From Candidatus Gastranaerophilales bacterium (GTDB lineage Bacteria; Cyanobacteriota; Vampirovibrionia; Gastranaerophilales; Gastranaerophilaceae), in NCBI GenBank assembly GCA_944326495.1, contig CALVEE010000007.1:1-11073 (forward strand): a DNA stretch of 11,073 nt, read 5' to 3'. Each line of letters begins with the position of its first letter. Position 1 is the first letter of the stretch. A program made the translations under genes and the position numbers. The notes under the pieces are model-generated. The model saw only the letters and a program-made list of their open reading frames with translations. It did not search any database and was not told where the DNA came from. This document shows, piece after piece, positions 5,874 to 11,073 of this stretch.

Positions 5874-6971
5874 TCATTTAATCTCACTAAACATTTCGTT
5901 TGTTGTGGTTTCCAGTAACTGAGCTGTGTGTTTTTGGGTTAAGTGTGAGTATCTTTTAACCATTTGCATTGTTTTATGACCTGTAACCTGTGCTATATCA
6001 AGCAGGCTTCCGCCATTCATAGCAATATGGCTTGCTACAGTATGTCTTAAATCATGAAATCTGCATTTAATGCCGGATTCTTCAAGTACCTTATAAAACC
6101 TTACCCGCATATCTATTAATTTTTGTCCGTTTTTGGTAGTCCATAGATAATCACTCTTGATGTTGCGTACCTTCTTAAATTTTTTAAGTTCTTTTAGTAG
6201 GTCATTTGTGATTGGTACTCCTCTGTTTTCTCCATTCTTGGTATTCAGAAAATAAAACTGTTTGTTGATCAAATCAACATTTTCCCACCTGAGTTTATGA
6301 ATTTCTGAATACCTTGCACCTGTAGAGAGAGCAATTAATACAAAAAGATACGTTTCATAATTGTAGTTTTCGCCATCAAGATTAAATGTTTTGCAGGCTT
6401 CTAAAAGCTTTTTTATCTCGTCCGGCATGAGAAATCTGTCTTGCTTTGCAGGTTCAGTATATTTGCTGACTTTAAGCATAGGATTTTCTTCGAGCCAGCC
6501 CCATTCTTTAACGGCTTTGGAAAGTACAATGGATAAACAAGCCATATAACGGTTTGCCGTAGCTTTAGAACGTGTTTTTTTATCTCCTTTTGGTTTCGGA
6601 CTTTCTTCTGTTATAAGTTCTTCTTTACATTCAGATAAGAGGGCCGGAGTGACTTTTGACAATAAATAACTTCCTATATGCTGTTTCCACCATTCCAGCT
6701 GCATTTTGTACTTTTGATAATCAGCCGGATTTCTTTTAGGCAGTTCTACATTGATATATCGGTCTATGAGTTCATTTAAAGTATGTTTCTTTGCTTCATA
6801 GTCGGTTAGATGCTTTCCTTTTTTCATTTGGGGTTCGTATTCGCCAATCCACTGTTTAGCAAGTGTTATTTTGTCAAAAGTTGCCGTCAAGGTCGGATAT
6901 CCTTTAATCCTTATAACAACTTTATATGTTATAGTTCCATCTTTCTTTTTTCGTTTCTGTATTGTAGCCAT
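5874..6971 (-). CDS. int: Tyrosine recombinase integrase
   Basis: Integrases of this family insert and excise phage DNA at a short shared core, commonly in tRNA genes. The 365-residue protein has an N-terminal arm-binding domain (about 1-60, MATIQKRKKKDGTITYKVVIR), a core-binding SAM-like domain (about 65-165) and a catalytic domain from about 180. Catalytic residues are all present: R220 (TGARYSEI), K245 (NTKNGE), H306 and R309 (HDLRH), H332 (TGHKT) and the nucleophile Y341 (KRYSHL). Length is typical of phage integrases of low-GC bacteria. Its ATG overlaps the stop of the ORF6N gene (TAATG), so the two are translated together from the promoter at 7569-7597. The nearby tRNA-Phe 3' fragment at 7653-7694 is the evident target site. 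Confidence 0.97.
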   Translation of the reverse strand: MATIQKRKKKDGTITYKVVIRIKGYPTLTATFDKITLAKQWIGEYEPQMKKGKHLTDYEAKKHTLNELIDRYINVELPKRNPADYQKYKMQLEWWKQHIGSYLLSKVTPALLSECKEELITEESPKPKGDKKTRSKATANRYMACLSIVLSKAVKEWGWLEENPMLKVSKYTEPAKQDRFLMPDEIKKLLEACKTFNLDGENYNYETYLFVLIALSTGARYSEIHKLRWENVDLINKQFYFLNTKNGENRGVPITNDLLKELKKFKKVRNIKSDYLWTTKNGQKLIDMRVRFYKVLEESGIKCRFHDLRHTVASHIAMNGGSLLDIAQVTGHKTMQMVKRYSHLTQKHTAQLLETTTNEMFSEIK

Positions 6972-7483
6972 TAATCCGCCTTGAATCCTATCTTAGCTGG
7001 TTTTGTTCTATCCATTAGTAAGTCTATAGCTTCATAAATCCTTTGTTTATCGGCTTCATTGTCCTTGCAATAGTTAATAAAATATTGTTCCAATTCCTGA
7101 AATCGTTTAGTAAGGTCTTTATGCTCAAGGACAAATTGCCTTAATTGAACAAAAGCTCTTACAATTTGTACATTTATTTCTATAGCTTTATCACTGTTTA
7201 GAACGCTTGCAAGCATAGTTACACCATGCTCTGTAAAAGCATAGGCATTTTGGTAACTGTACTTTAAATTTTTGAGGTGGTCACAATTTGTGACCAGTTC
7301 CTTTTGTTCTTCATCAGTGAGTTGAAACATAAAATCAACAGGAAATCTTTTTATATTACGTTTAACAGCTTGATTTAACTTTTTGGTTTCGACCCCGTAA
7401 AGTTCTGCTAAATCTCTGTCAATCATAACTTTTTGCCCTCTTATTTCATAAATAAGGTTTTTAATAATTGCTAACTCATTCAT
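6971..7483 (-). CDS. ORF6N-domain protein (phage antirepressor-like)
   Basis: The 170-residue protein begins with an ORF6N domain (about 8-95): IYEIRGQKVMIDRDLAELYG, VETKKLNQAVKRNIKRFP and DFMFQLTDEEQKEL are characteristic. AYAFTEHGVTMLASVLNSDKAI follows, then a helical C-terminal part (about 110-160, LRQFVLEHKDLTKRFQELEQ) likely to form a coiled coil. ORF6N proteins belong to the KilA-N/Bro/AntA group of DNA-binding phage proteins and often act as antirepressors in the lysogeny switch; others are host chromosomal genes of unknown role. It is the first gene after the minus-strand promoter, with AAGGA 7 bases before the ATG, and overlaps the integrase by one base. Co-translation with the integrase suggests a link between induction and excision (inference). 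Confidence 0.9.
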   Translation of the reverse strand: MNELAIIKNLIYEIRGQKVMIDRDLAELYGVETKKLNQAVKRNIKRFPVDFMFQLTDEEQKELVTNCDHLKNLKYSYQNAYAFTEHGVTMLASVLNSDKAIEINVQIVRAFVQLRQFVLEHKDLTKRFQELEQYFINYCKDNEADKQRIYEAIDLLMDRTKPAKIGFKAD

Positions 7484-7512
7484 AAAAGATTCCTTTTTAT
7501 TAAGATTTTAAT

Positions 7513-7533
7513 TTTTGGTACAATTTTGGTACA
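7513..7533. repeat. Tandem TTTTGGTACA direct repeat
   Basis: TTTTGGTACA occurs at 7513-7522 and again at 7524-7533, 11 bp apart, so both copies face the same side of the helix. They lie about 30-50 bases inside the transcript from the 7569-7597 promoter and about 120 bp from the tRNA border. They could be integrase arm-type sites or an operator. Further helically phased repeats lie closer to the border: TTATAAAA (7559, 7570) and TTTTTATAG (7616, 7626). Confidence 0.5.
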
Positions 7534-7568
7534 GTAAAATTCAAAAAATTGCAAAAATTTATAAAAAG

Positions 7569-7597
7569 ATTATAAAAGAAACATCGCTACAAGTCAA
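7569..7597 (-). promoter_or_regulatory. Promoter of the ORF6N-integrase operon
   Basis: On the minus strand TTGACT (7597-7592) and TATAAT (7574-7569) are separated by exactly 17 bp, matching 11 of 12 consensus bases. Transcription would begin near 7562 and give a leader of about 79 bases to the ATG at 7483. The promoter lies inside the element, beside the border. Confidence 0.78.
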
Positions 7598-7639
7598 TAA
7601 TAATCTTGTTTTAAGTTTTTATAGTTTTTTATAGATTAT

Positions 7640-7694
7640 ACAGGGACACCGACTGAAAATCCCTGTGTCCTTGGTTCAATTCCGAGTTGCGGCA
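7640..7694. other. Attachment site (attL/attR) of the integrated element
   Basis: The element-host junction falls at the start of the tRNA-Phe 3' fragment, probably in the anticodon stem-loop where many tyrosine integrases cut. A 7-bp dyad ACAGGGA/TCCCTGT (7640-7646, 7660-7666) frames the presumed crossover. AGGGA, the strand able to pair with TCCCT in a tRNA, is separated from the loop by six extra bases, CACCGA. The exact core length cannot be fixed without the other end. Confidence 0.75.
7653..7694 (+). pseudogene. 3' fragment of a tRNA-Phe(GAA) gene at the element border
   Basis: The fragment starts in the anticodon loop (CTGAAAA, anticodon GAA at 7655-7657). It continues with the 3' anticodon strand TCCCT, variable loop GTGTC, a complete T-arm (CTTGG, loop TTCAATT, CCGAG, with one G-T pair), the acceptor 3' strand TTGCGGC and discriminator A at 7694. 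CCA is not encoded. Nothing upstream resembles a D-arm or the expected GCCGCAA acceptor 5' strand, so this is not a working tRNA gene. It is the host 3' remnant left after integration, with an eight-T run following. Confidence 0.88.
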
Positions 7695-7741
7695 TATTTT
7701 TTTTGTTAGAAATAACTAAGGGTTTGCCGCAACTCGGAATT
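7678..7741. repeat. Perfect 17-bp inverted repeat copying the tRNA 3' end
   Basis: AATTCCGAGTTGCGGCA (7678-7694), the last 17 bases of the tRNA, recurs as its exact reverse complement TGCCGCAACTCGGAATT (7725-7741) after a 30-base spacer. The second arm is followed by TTTATC, so in RNA it could form a long hairpin with a poor U-tract and act as a terminator for tRNA transcription. Confidence 0.85.
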
Positions 7742-7841
7742 TTATCTTGTATACGTCTCACCGACTAACGTCGGATTCAACTTCCTCTATTCAAAACGAT
7801 AATCAATCGTTTTGAACAGAGTTCTTGGCATATTTTTTTTG
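7691..7841 (+). repeat. Direct repeat GGCATATTTTTTTTG flanking a hairpin-rich segment
   Basis: The 15-mer GGCATATTTTTTTTG occurs at 7691-7705, spanning the tRNA end, and at 7827-7841. Both copies follow GAGTT within a few bases. Between them lie the inverted tRNA copy, a small hairpin CCGAC-TAAC-GTCGG (7761-7774) and a larger hairpin at 7785-7821. Each copy may act as a T-tract terminator. Confidence 0.7.
7785..7821. terminator. Long hairpin, possible terminator
   Basis: Arms of 16 bases (7785-7800 and 7806-7821) pair at 15 positions around a 5-base loop; the single mismatch is A-C. A run of eight T begins 11 bases after the stem, further than in a standard intrinsic terminator. It could end the tRNA transcript or protect upstream RNA. 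No gene seems to be encoded in 7695-7963. Confidence 0.45.
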
Positions 7842-7927
7842 AATTATTTAGTCGTTTGATTAAGCCTTTCTAAAACAATCTTGCCGGCTTTAATTTTTAC
7901 TTAATTGAGTTATTTTTTGATAATTAA

Positions 7928-7957
7928 TTGACATCGTGGTAAATAGTAACATATAAT
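7928..7957 (+). promoter_or_regulatory. Near-consensus promoter of the PIF1-like helicase gene
   Basis: TTGACA (7928-7933) and TATAAT (7952-7957) are both perfect and separated by 18 bp. The start codon begins 7 bases after the last base of the -10 box, exactly where transcription would start, so the mRNA is predicted to be leaderless. No Shine-Dalgarno sequence is present. Confidence 0.82.
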
Positions 7958-7963
7958 CAGTTT

Positions 7964-9988
7964 ATGGAAAGATTTGATTTTTCTAATCCAACTGAAACCC
8001 TTAAGGAATTGACTTCTGAAACTATAAACTACAGGGACTTACAAGAAACGGCAGAAAAACTCATGCCGTCGCTTTCTGCTATGCATGTAAATCAAGATGG
8101 AAGGAAATATCAATCAATAACACAATGTATACTTGATTGTTTGAGAAGAATTTATGGCTTTAAATCTGCCGAGTGGGTTGCCGAGAACAAACTAACTTAC
8201 GAACTTAAGCAAGGAGAAAAACCTATAAATTTTAAGCGGATTAATTCCAAGCAAGAAGTCTGCTTGTACAAAATGATAAACTTTGACCAGATAGATTTTT
8301 CAAAAGAAATTGAATACGCAGATGAATACGAAGTTATAAATACACCGGCTCCGGAAGTAAAAAAAGAGGAACCGGAAATAAAAAATGAAGAAGATAATAT
8401 TTTCTCTAAGATTTTAACTTTGCTTCAAAACGGTGAAAATGTATTTTTAACAGGTTTTGCCGGAACAGGTAAAAGTTATATTCTAAATAAATTGAAAGAG
8501 AAATTAAAGAAAAAACTTACAATCACAAGTACAACAGGTATTGCAGCTGTTAATGTAAAAGGCCAAACCCTTCATTCCTGGGCGGGTGTAGGTTTGTGCA
8601 GAAACACTATTTCTAATACAGTAGAGAAAATTCGCGGAAGAAAAACCCAGCTTAATCAAATCCTGAAATGCAAAATTCTTGCAGTTGATGAGATTTCTAT
8701 GCTTAACGTAGAGGCTTTTGAATATGTAAATGAGGTTTTAAAACAGGTACGTGAATGCGATAAACCGTTTGGCGGAATACAGGTTCTTTTTATCGGAGAT
8801 TTCTTTCAGCTTCCGCCGGTCAGTAAAGAAGAAGAAAACGGATTCCGAAGATTTTGCTTTGATTCTCCACTGTGGGAAGAATTGGAGCTCAAAAATATCA
8901 TTTTAAAAAAGAATTACCGCCAGAGTGAAGAAAATTTTATAACTGCACTTGCGCATATGAGAGAGAATTGCCTTGATGCTGCGGATATTAAATTACTTAA
9001 CGGCAGGTGCACAGAGCTTGATACTTACCAAACCAATATATTGCATATTTTTTCTACAAATGAAGAAGCTAACAGATACAACAGTGCAAAATTTAATATG
9101 ATAGATGAGCCTATCAGAATTTTTACGGCAAATGACGGGGTTTACCGCGGAACAAAACTTGTATCAGAAAATTTAACCGAAAGTGAGAATTATATTCTTG
9201 AAATTTTTTCTAAAAACTGCCGAGTGGAAAAAGAAATTCCCCTCAAGCTTGGAGCGCGGGTGATGCTTCTTGTTAATATGGATTTTAATAAGGGCTTGAT
9301 AAACGGCGCTTGCGGAACTGTTCAGAGCTTTAATGAAAATAGTATCAGCATAAAATTTGATAATGGAATAACAGCGCCTATTCCAAAACATAAATTTGAA
9401 TATTATTATAATGACAGGGTTGTAGCGGAAAGGCTTCAATATCCGCTAAAGCTGGCTTATGGAATAACTATTCATAAATCTCAAGGTATGACGCTTGACA
9501 GGCTTGTAGTAGACTGCTCAAGGATTTTTGAACGCGGTCAGGCTTATGTTGCAATGAGCAGGGTTAAGACTCTGGATGGGCTTTTTATTAAAAATTTTGA
9601 GCCTGAAAAAGTTTTAGTTGATTCTCATGTTGCAGAATTTTATGAGAGATTAGAAGAAACAAAAAATATTATTCCACCTCCCGTCTGTGAACAAGAAGAA
9701 CAGCACTGTTACGAAGGCGATATCAAAGAGCTTATTATTGAATGCATAAATGAATTCAGCGGTTCATACGGTAAAAGCGGGTTCTGTAAAATACTCACCG
9801 GAAGCGCGCAAATAAAAGCAAACGGCTATAATGATAATGTCGTTAATTCAAAGTATTACGGGGCTTTAAAAGGATTAAGCCAAAAAGGAGTCGGAGATAT
9901 TATAGACGAGCTTGTTGAAAACGGGATGATAAGTATTAAAAAAATAAGTTTTGGCCGTCCGGTTTTATGTGCAAAAAATGTTTCTTAG
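7964..9988 (+). CDS. PIF1-like superfamily 1B helicase with extra terminal domains
   Basis: PIF1/RecD-type helicases move 5' to 3' on single-stranded DNA and resolve difficult structures. In this 674-residue protein the motor spans about 145-560. Walker A is GFAGTGKS with K170 (164-171), and motif Ia is STTGIAAVNVKGQTLHSWAG. Walker B is VDEIS with D242-E243, motif III is IGDFFQLPP, motif IV is KKNYRQ, motif V is ITIHKSQGMT with H504, and motif VI is QAYVAMSRVKT with R533. The N-terminal region of about 105 residues is not recognised; an acidic/lysine linker (about 125-142) follows. The C-terminus (about 585-670, GKSGFCKILTGS, YYGALKGLSQKGVGDIIDELVENGMI) resembles the RQC winged helix of RecQ. 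The start is fixed by the promoter, which gives a leaderless mRNA. It is the first chromosomal gene beyond the element and lies 28 bp before priA. Confidence 0.93.
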   Translation: MERFDFSNPTETLKELTSETINYRDLQETAEKLMPSLSAMHVNQDGRKYQSITQCILDCLRRIYGFKSAEWVAENKLTYELKQGEKPINFKRINSKQEVCLYKMINFDQIDFSKEIEYADEYEVINTPAPEVKKEEPEIKNEEDNIFSKILTLLQNGENVFLTGFAGTGKSYILNKLKEKLKKKLTITSTTGIAAVNVKGQTLHSWAGVGLCRNTISNTVEKIRGRKTQLNQILKCKILAVDEISMLNVEAFEYVNEVLKQVRECDKPFGGIQVLFIGDFFQLPPVSKEEENGFRRFCFDSPLWEELELKNIILKKNYRQSEENFITALAHMRENCLDAADIKLLNGRCTELDTYQTNILHIFSTNEEANRYNSAKFNMIDEPIRIFTANDGVYRGTKLVSENLTESENYILEIFSKNCRVEKEIPLKLGARVMLLVNMDFNKGLINGACGTVQSFNENSISIKFDNGITAPIPKHKFEYYYNDRVVAERLQYPLKLAYGITIHKSQGMTLDRLVVDCSRIFERGQAYVAMSRVKTLDGLFIKNFEPEKVLVDSHVAEFYERLEETKNIIPPPVCEQEEQHCYEGDIKELIIECINEFSGSYGKSGFCKILTGSAQIKANGYNDNVVNSKYYGALKGLSQKGVGDIIDELVENGMISIKKISFGRPVLCAKNVS

Positions 9989-10002
9989 CAGGTTATTTAG
10001 TG

Positions 10003-10008
10003 TATAAT
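10003..10008 (+). promoter_or_regulatory. Possible -10 box of priA
   Basis: TATAAT (10003-10008), preceded directly by TG, lies 8 bases before the priA ATG. The only -35 candidate, TTTCTT (9981-9986, 16-bp spacing), is weak. If used, the transcript would start 0-2 bases before the ATG. priA may instead be read through from the helicase gene. Confidence 0.45.
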
Positions 10009-10016
10009 ACTATTTA

Positions 10017-11073
10017 ATGAAGTATGCGTTGGTATTAGTTAATATAAAAGGGCTCGGGGTAAAAACATTCAGTTATCTTATTCCGGACGAAATGCGCGAT
10101 ATTATTCAAATCGGGCAGGCTGTTCTTGTGCCGTTCGGCCGGCAGGGGCTTATTAATGCGTTTGTTGTCGGGTTTTCGGATTATCTTCCGGGAGAGTTTA
10201 AGGCTAAAAAAATAAACAGAATACTGGATGAAACCCCTCTTTTTTCGCTTAAATACCTGAAACTTTTAGTGTGGGTGGCTAATTACTACTGCACAGATTT
10301 TGTAACCGTTTTAAACGCTGCACTTCCTATGAAATTAATAGAAAAAAATGCAAAAGTCGAGCTTGCAGTATCTTTAATCAAGGAAGAGGGGGAAGGTTTA
10401 ACAAAAAGGCAGAAAGAAATTCTTGTGCTTTTAAAAGAGCGGGGAAAATGTTCACTAATCGAGTTTGAGGAGATAGCAAAAACAACGCGCGCAACAATGA
10501 AAAAGCTTGCAGAGGGTGGTTTTGTAAAAATAGAGGAAGAATATATTTACAGAAACCCGCTGTCGATTTTTAAAGATGTTGAAATCGAGCCTTTATTTGA
10601 ACTTTCGGGTGAACAGATTACGGCTTATGAGGGTATAAAGGCTAAATTAAAATCACAAAAACCAATTCTTCTCCATGGCGTAACAGCTTCAGGAAAAACA
10701 GAGGTTTATTTTAAACTAATCCAGGATGTTATAAATTCAGGACGCAATGTACTGTTTCTGGCGCCGGAAATAGCACTGGCATCGCAGTTAACCAAACGCT
10801 TAGCACGCAAATTTGGGATTAAGGATGTTGCAATCTGGCATAGCAGTATTTCAGATGGTGAAAAATATGACGTCTGGCAGAGACTTTATAAAGATGAAAT
10901 AAAAATTCTTGCAGGCGCGCGCTCTGCAGTTTTTGCACCTTTGCAAAATATTGGTTTAATTATAATAGATGAAGAGCATGAAGGGGCTTACAAACAAACT
11001 AACCCGGCGCCTCGCTACGACGCGCGCGTCGTAGCGAGGCGCCTTGCGCAATTTCATCAAGCCCCCTTGCTTC
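10017..11073 (+). CDS. priA: Primosomal protein N' (PriA helicase), N-terminal part
   Basis: PriA recognises stalled forks and reloads the replicative helicase. The gene is open for 352 codons from the ATG at 10017 to the window end. The N-terminal part has the 3'-DNA-binding fold (KYALVLVNI, FSYLIP, GQAVLVPFGRQGLINAFVV), followed by a winged-helix part around 125-185 (LTKRQKEILVLLKERGK). The helicase domain starts near 205: Walker A GVTASGKTE with K227 (221-229), motif Ia FLAPEIALASQL, WHSSIS, GARSAVFAP and the DEEH box (318-321), then GAYKQTNPAPRYDAR. The zinc-binding and C-terminal helicase parts lie outside the window. There is no Shine-Dalgarno sequence before the ATG, only a -10-like TATAAT 8 bases upstream. 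Codons in 11006-11043 form a perfect palindrome. Confidence 0.96.
   Translation, partial: MKYALVLVNIKGLGVKTFSYLIPDEMRDIIQIGQAVLVPFGRQGLINAFVVGFSDYLPGEFKAKKINRILDETPLFSLKYLKLLVWVANYYCTDFVTVLNAALPMKLIEKNAKVELAVSLIKEEGEGLTKRQKEILVLLKERGKCSLIEFEEIAKTTRATMKKLAEGGFVKIEEEYIYRNPLSIFKDVEIEPLFELSGEQITAYEGIKAKLKSQKPILLHGVTASGKTEVYFKLIQDVINSGRNVLFLAPEIALASQLTKRLARKFGIKDVAIWHSSISDGEKYDVWQRLYKDEIKILAGARSAVFAPLQNIGLIIIDEEHEGAYKQTNPAPRYDARVVARRLAQFHQAPLL
11006..11043. repeat. Perfect 38-bp GC-rich palindrome inside priA
   Basis: GGCGCCTCGCTACGACGCG (11006-11024) is followed immediately by its exact reverse complement (11025-11043), with no spacer. It is about 79% GC in an AT-rich gene. It encodes residues about 331-343 (APRYDARVVARRL), just after the DEEH motif, without breaking the frame. 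Confidence 0.97.

Larger units (their letters stand above)
1..7694. mobile_element. Integrated phage-derived element, integrase-proximal end
   Basis: An integrase next to a truncated tRNA, antirepressor-like and excisionase-like genes, and initiator, helicase and RusA genes define a phage-type early module. The left border is not in the window because no second copy of the tRNA 3' sequence appears. The element is therefore longer than 7.7 kb. The HTH-Fic pair and the divergent gene look like cargo. No structural, packaging or lysis gene is visible here. Confidence 0.86.

Noticed and set aside
7590..7694. A complete tRNA-Phe gene
   Set aside because: No D-arm or GCCGCAA acceptor strand occurs upstream; only the part from the anticodon loop to the discriminator base is present.
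9173..9439. Minus-strand open frame inside the PIF1-like gene
   Set aside because: It is antisense to conserved helicase sequence and has no ribosome binding site or homology I recognise.

Overview
The window joins two different pieces of DNA in an AT-rich bacterium. Bases 1 to about 7694 are the integrase end of an integrated, phage-derived element. Bases from about 7695 onward are ordinary chromosome, with a PIF1-like helicase gene and the start of priA. The border is a 3' fragment of a tRNA-Phe gene (7653-7694). It begins in the anticodon loop and has no 5' half, as expected where a tyrosine recombinase inserted an element into a tRNA gene. The intact tRNA-Phe should lie at the other end of the element, left of this window.

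Layout of the element. A minus-strand gene cluster runs from 7483 down to 1549: an ORF6N-domain antirepressor-like protein, a tyrosine integrase overlapping it by one base, a regulator with a LuxR-type helix-turn-helix, a small excisionase-like protein, a DnaD/replication-O-like initiator, a DnaB-type helicase, a small zinc-ribbon protein, a RusA-like resolvase and a small KGG-type phage protein. A good sigma-70-like promoter (7569-7597, minus) starts the cluster. Ahead of the excisionase-like gene lies a control region with four CGTCTA half-sites and an anti-Shine-Dalgarno sequence that could hide the ribosome binding site. Beyond the cluster, a plus-strand pair (small helix-turn-helix protein and class II Fic enzyme, 399-1362) faces a divergent minus-strand gene cut by the window edge. 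An inverted-repeat operator lies on the divergent promoter. No capsid, portal, tail, large terminase or lysis gene is visible, so a defective prophage, a phage satellite, or simply the early end of a full prophage all remain possible.

Layout of the chromosome part. The 7695-7963 gap holds an exact inverted copy of the tRNA 3' end, further hairpins and a repeated T-tract. The helicase gene (7964-9988) follows a near-consensus promoter whose -10 box ends six bases before the ATG, so its mRNA is probably leaderless. priA (10017 to the window end) has a similar arrangement. A perfect 38-bp GC-rich palindrome sits inside priA.

Organism. Low GC, a tRNA-Phe gene without an encoded CCA, and leaderless or non-Shine-Dalgarno chromosomal genes would fit an AT-rich lineage such as gut Vampirovibrionia or a Bacillota relative. 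The window alone does not settle the taxon.
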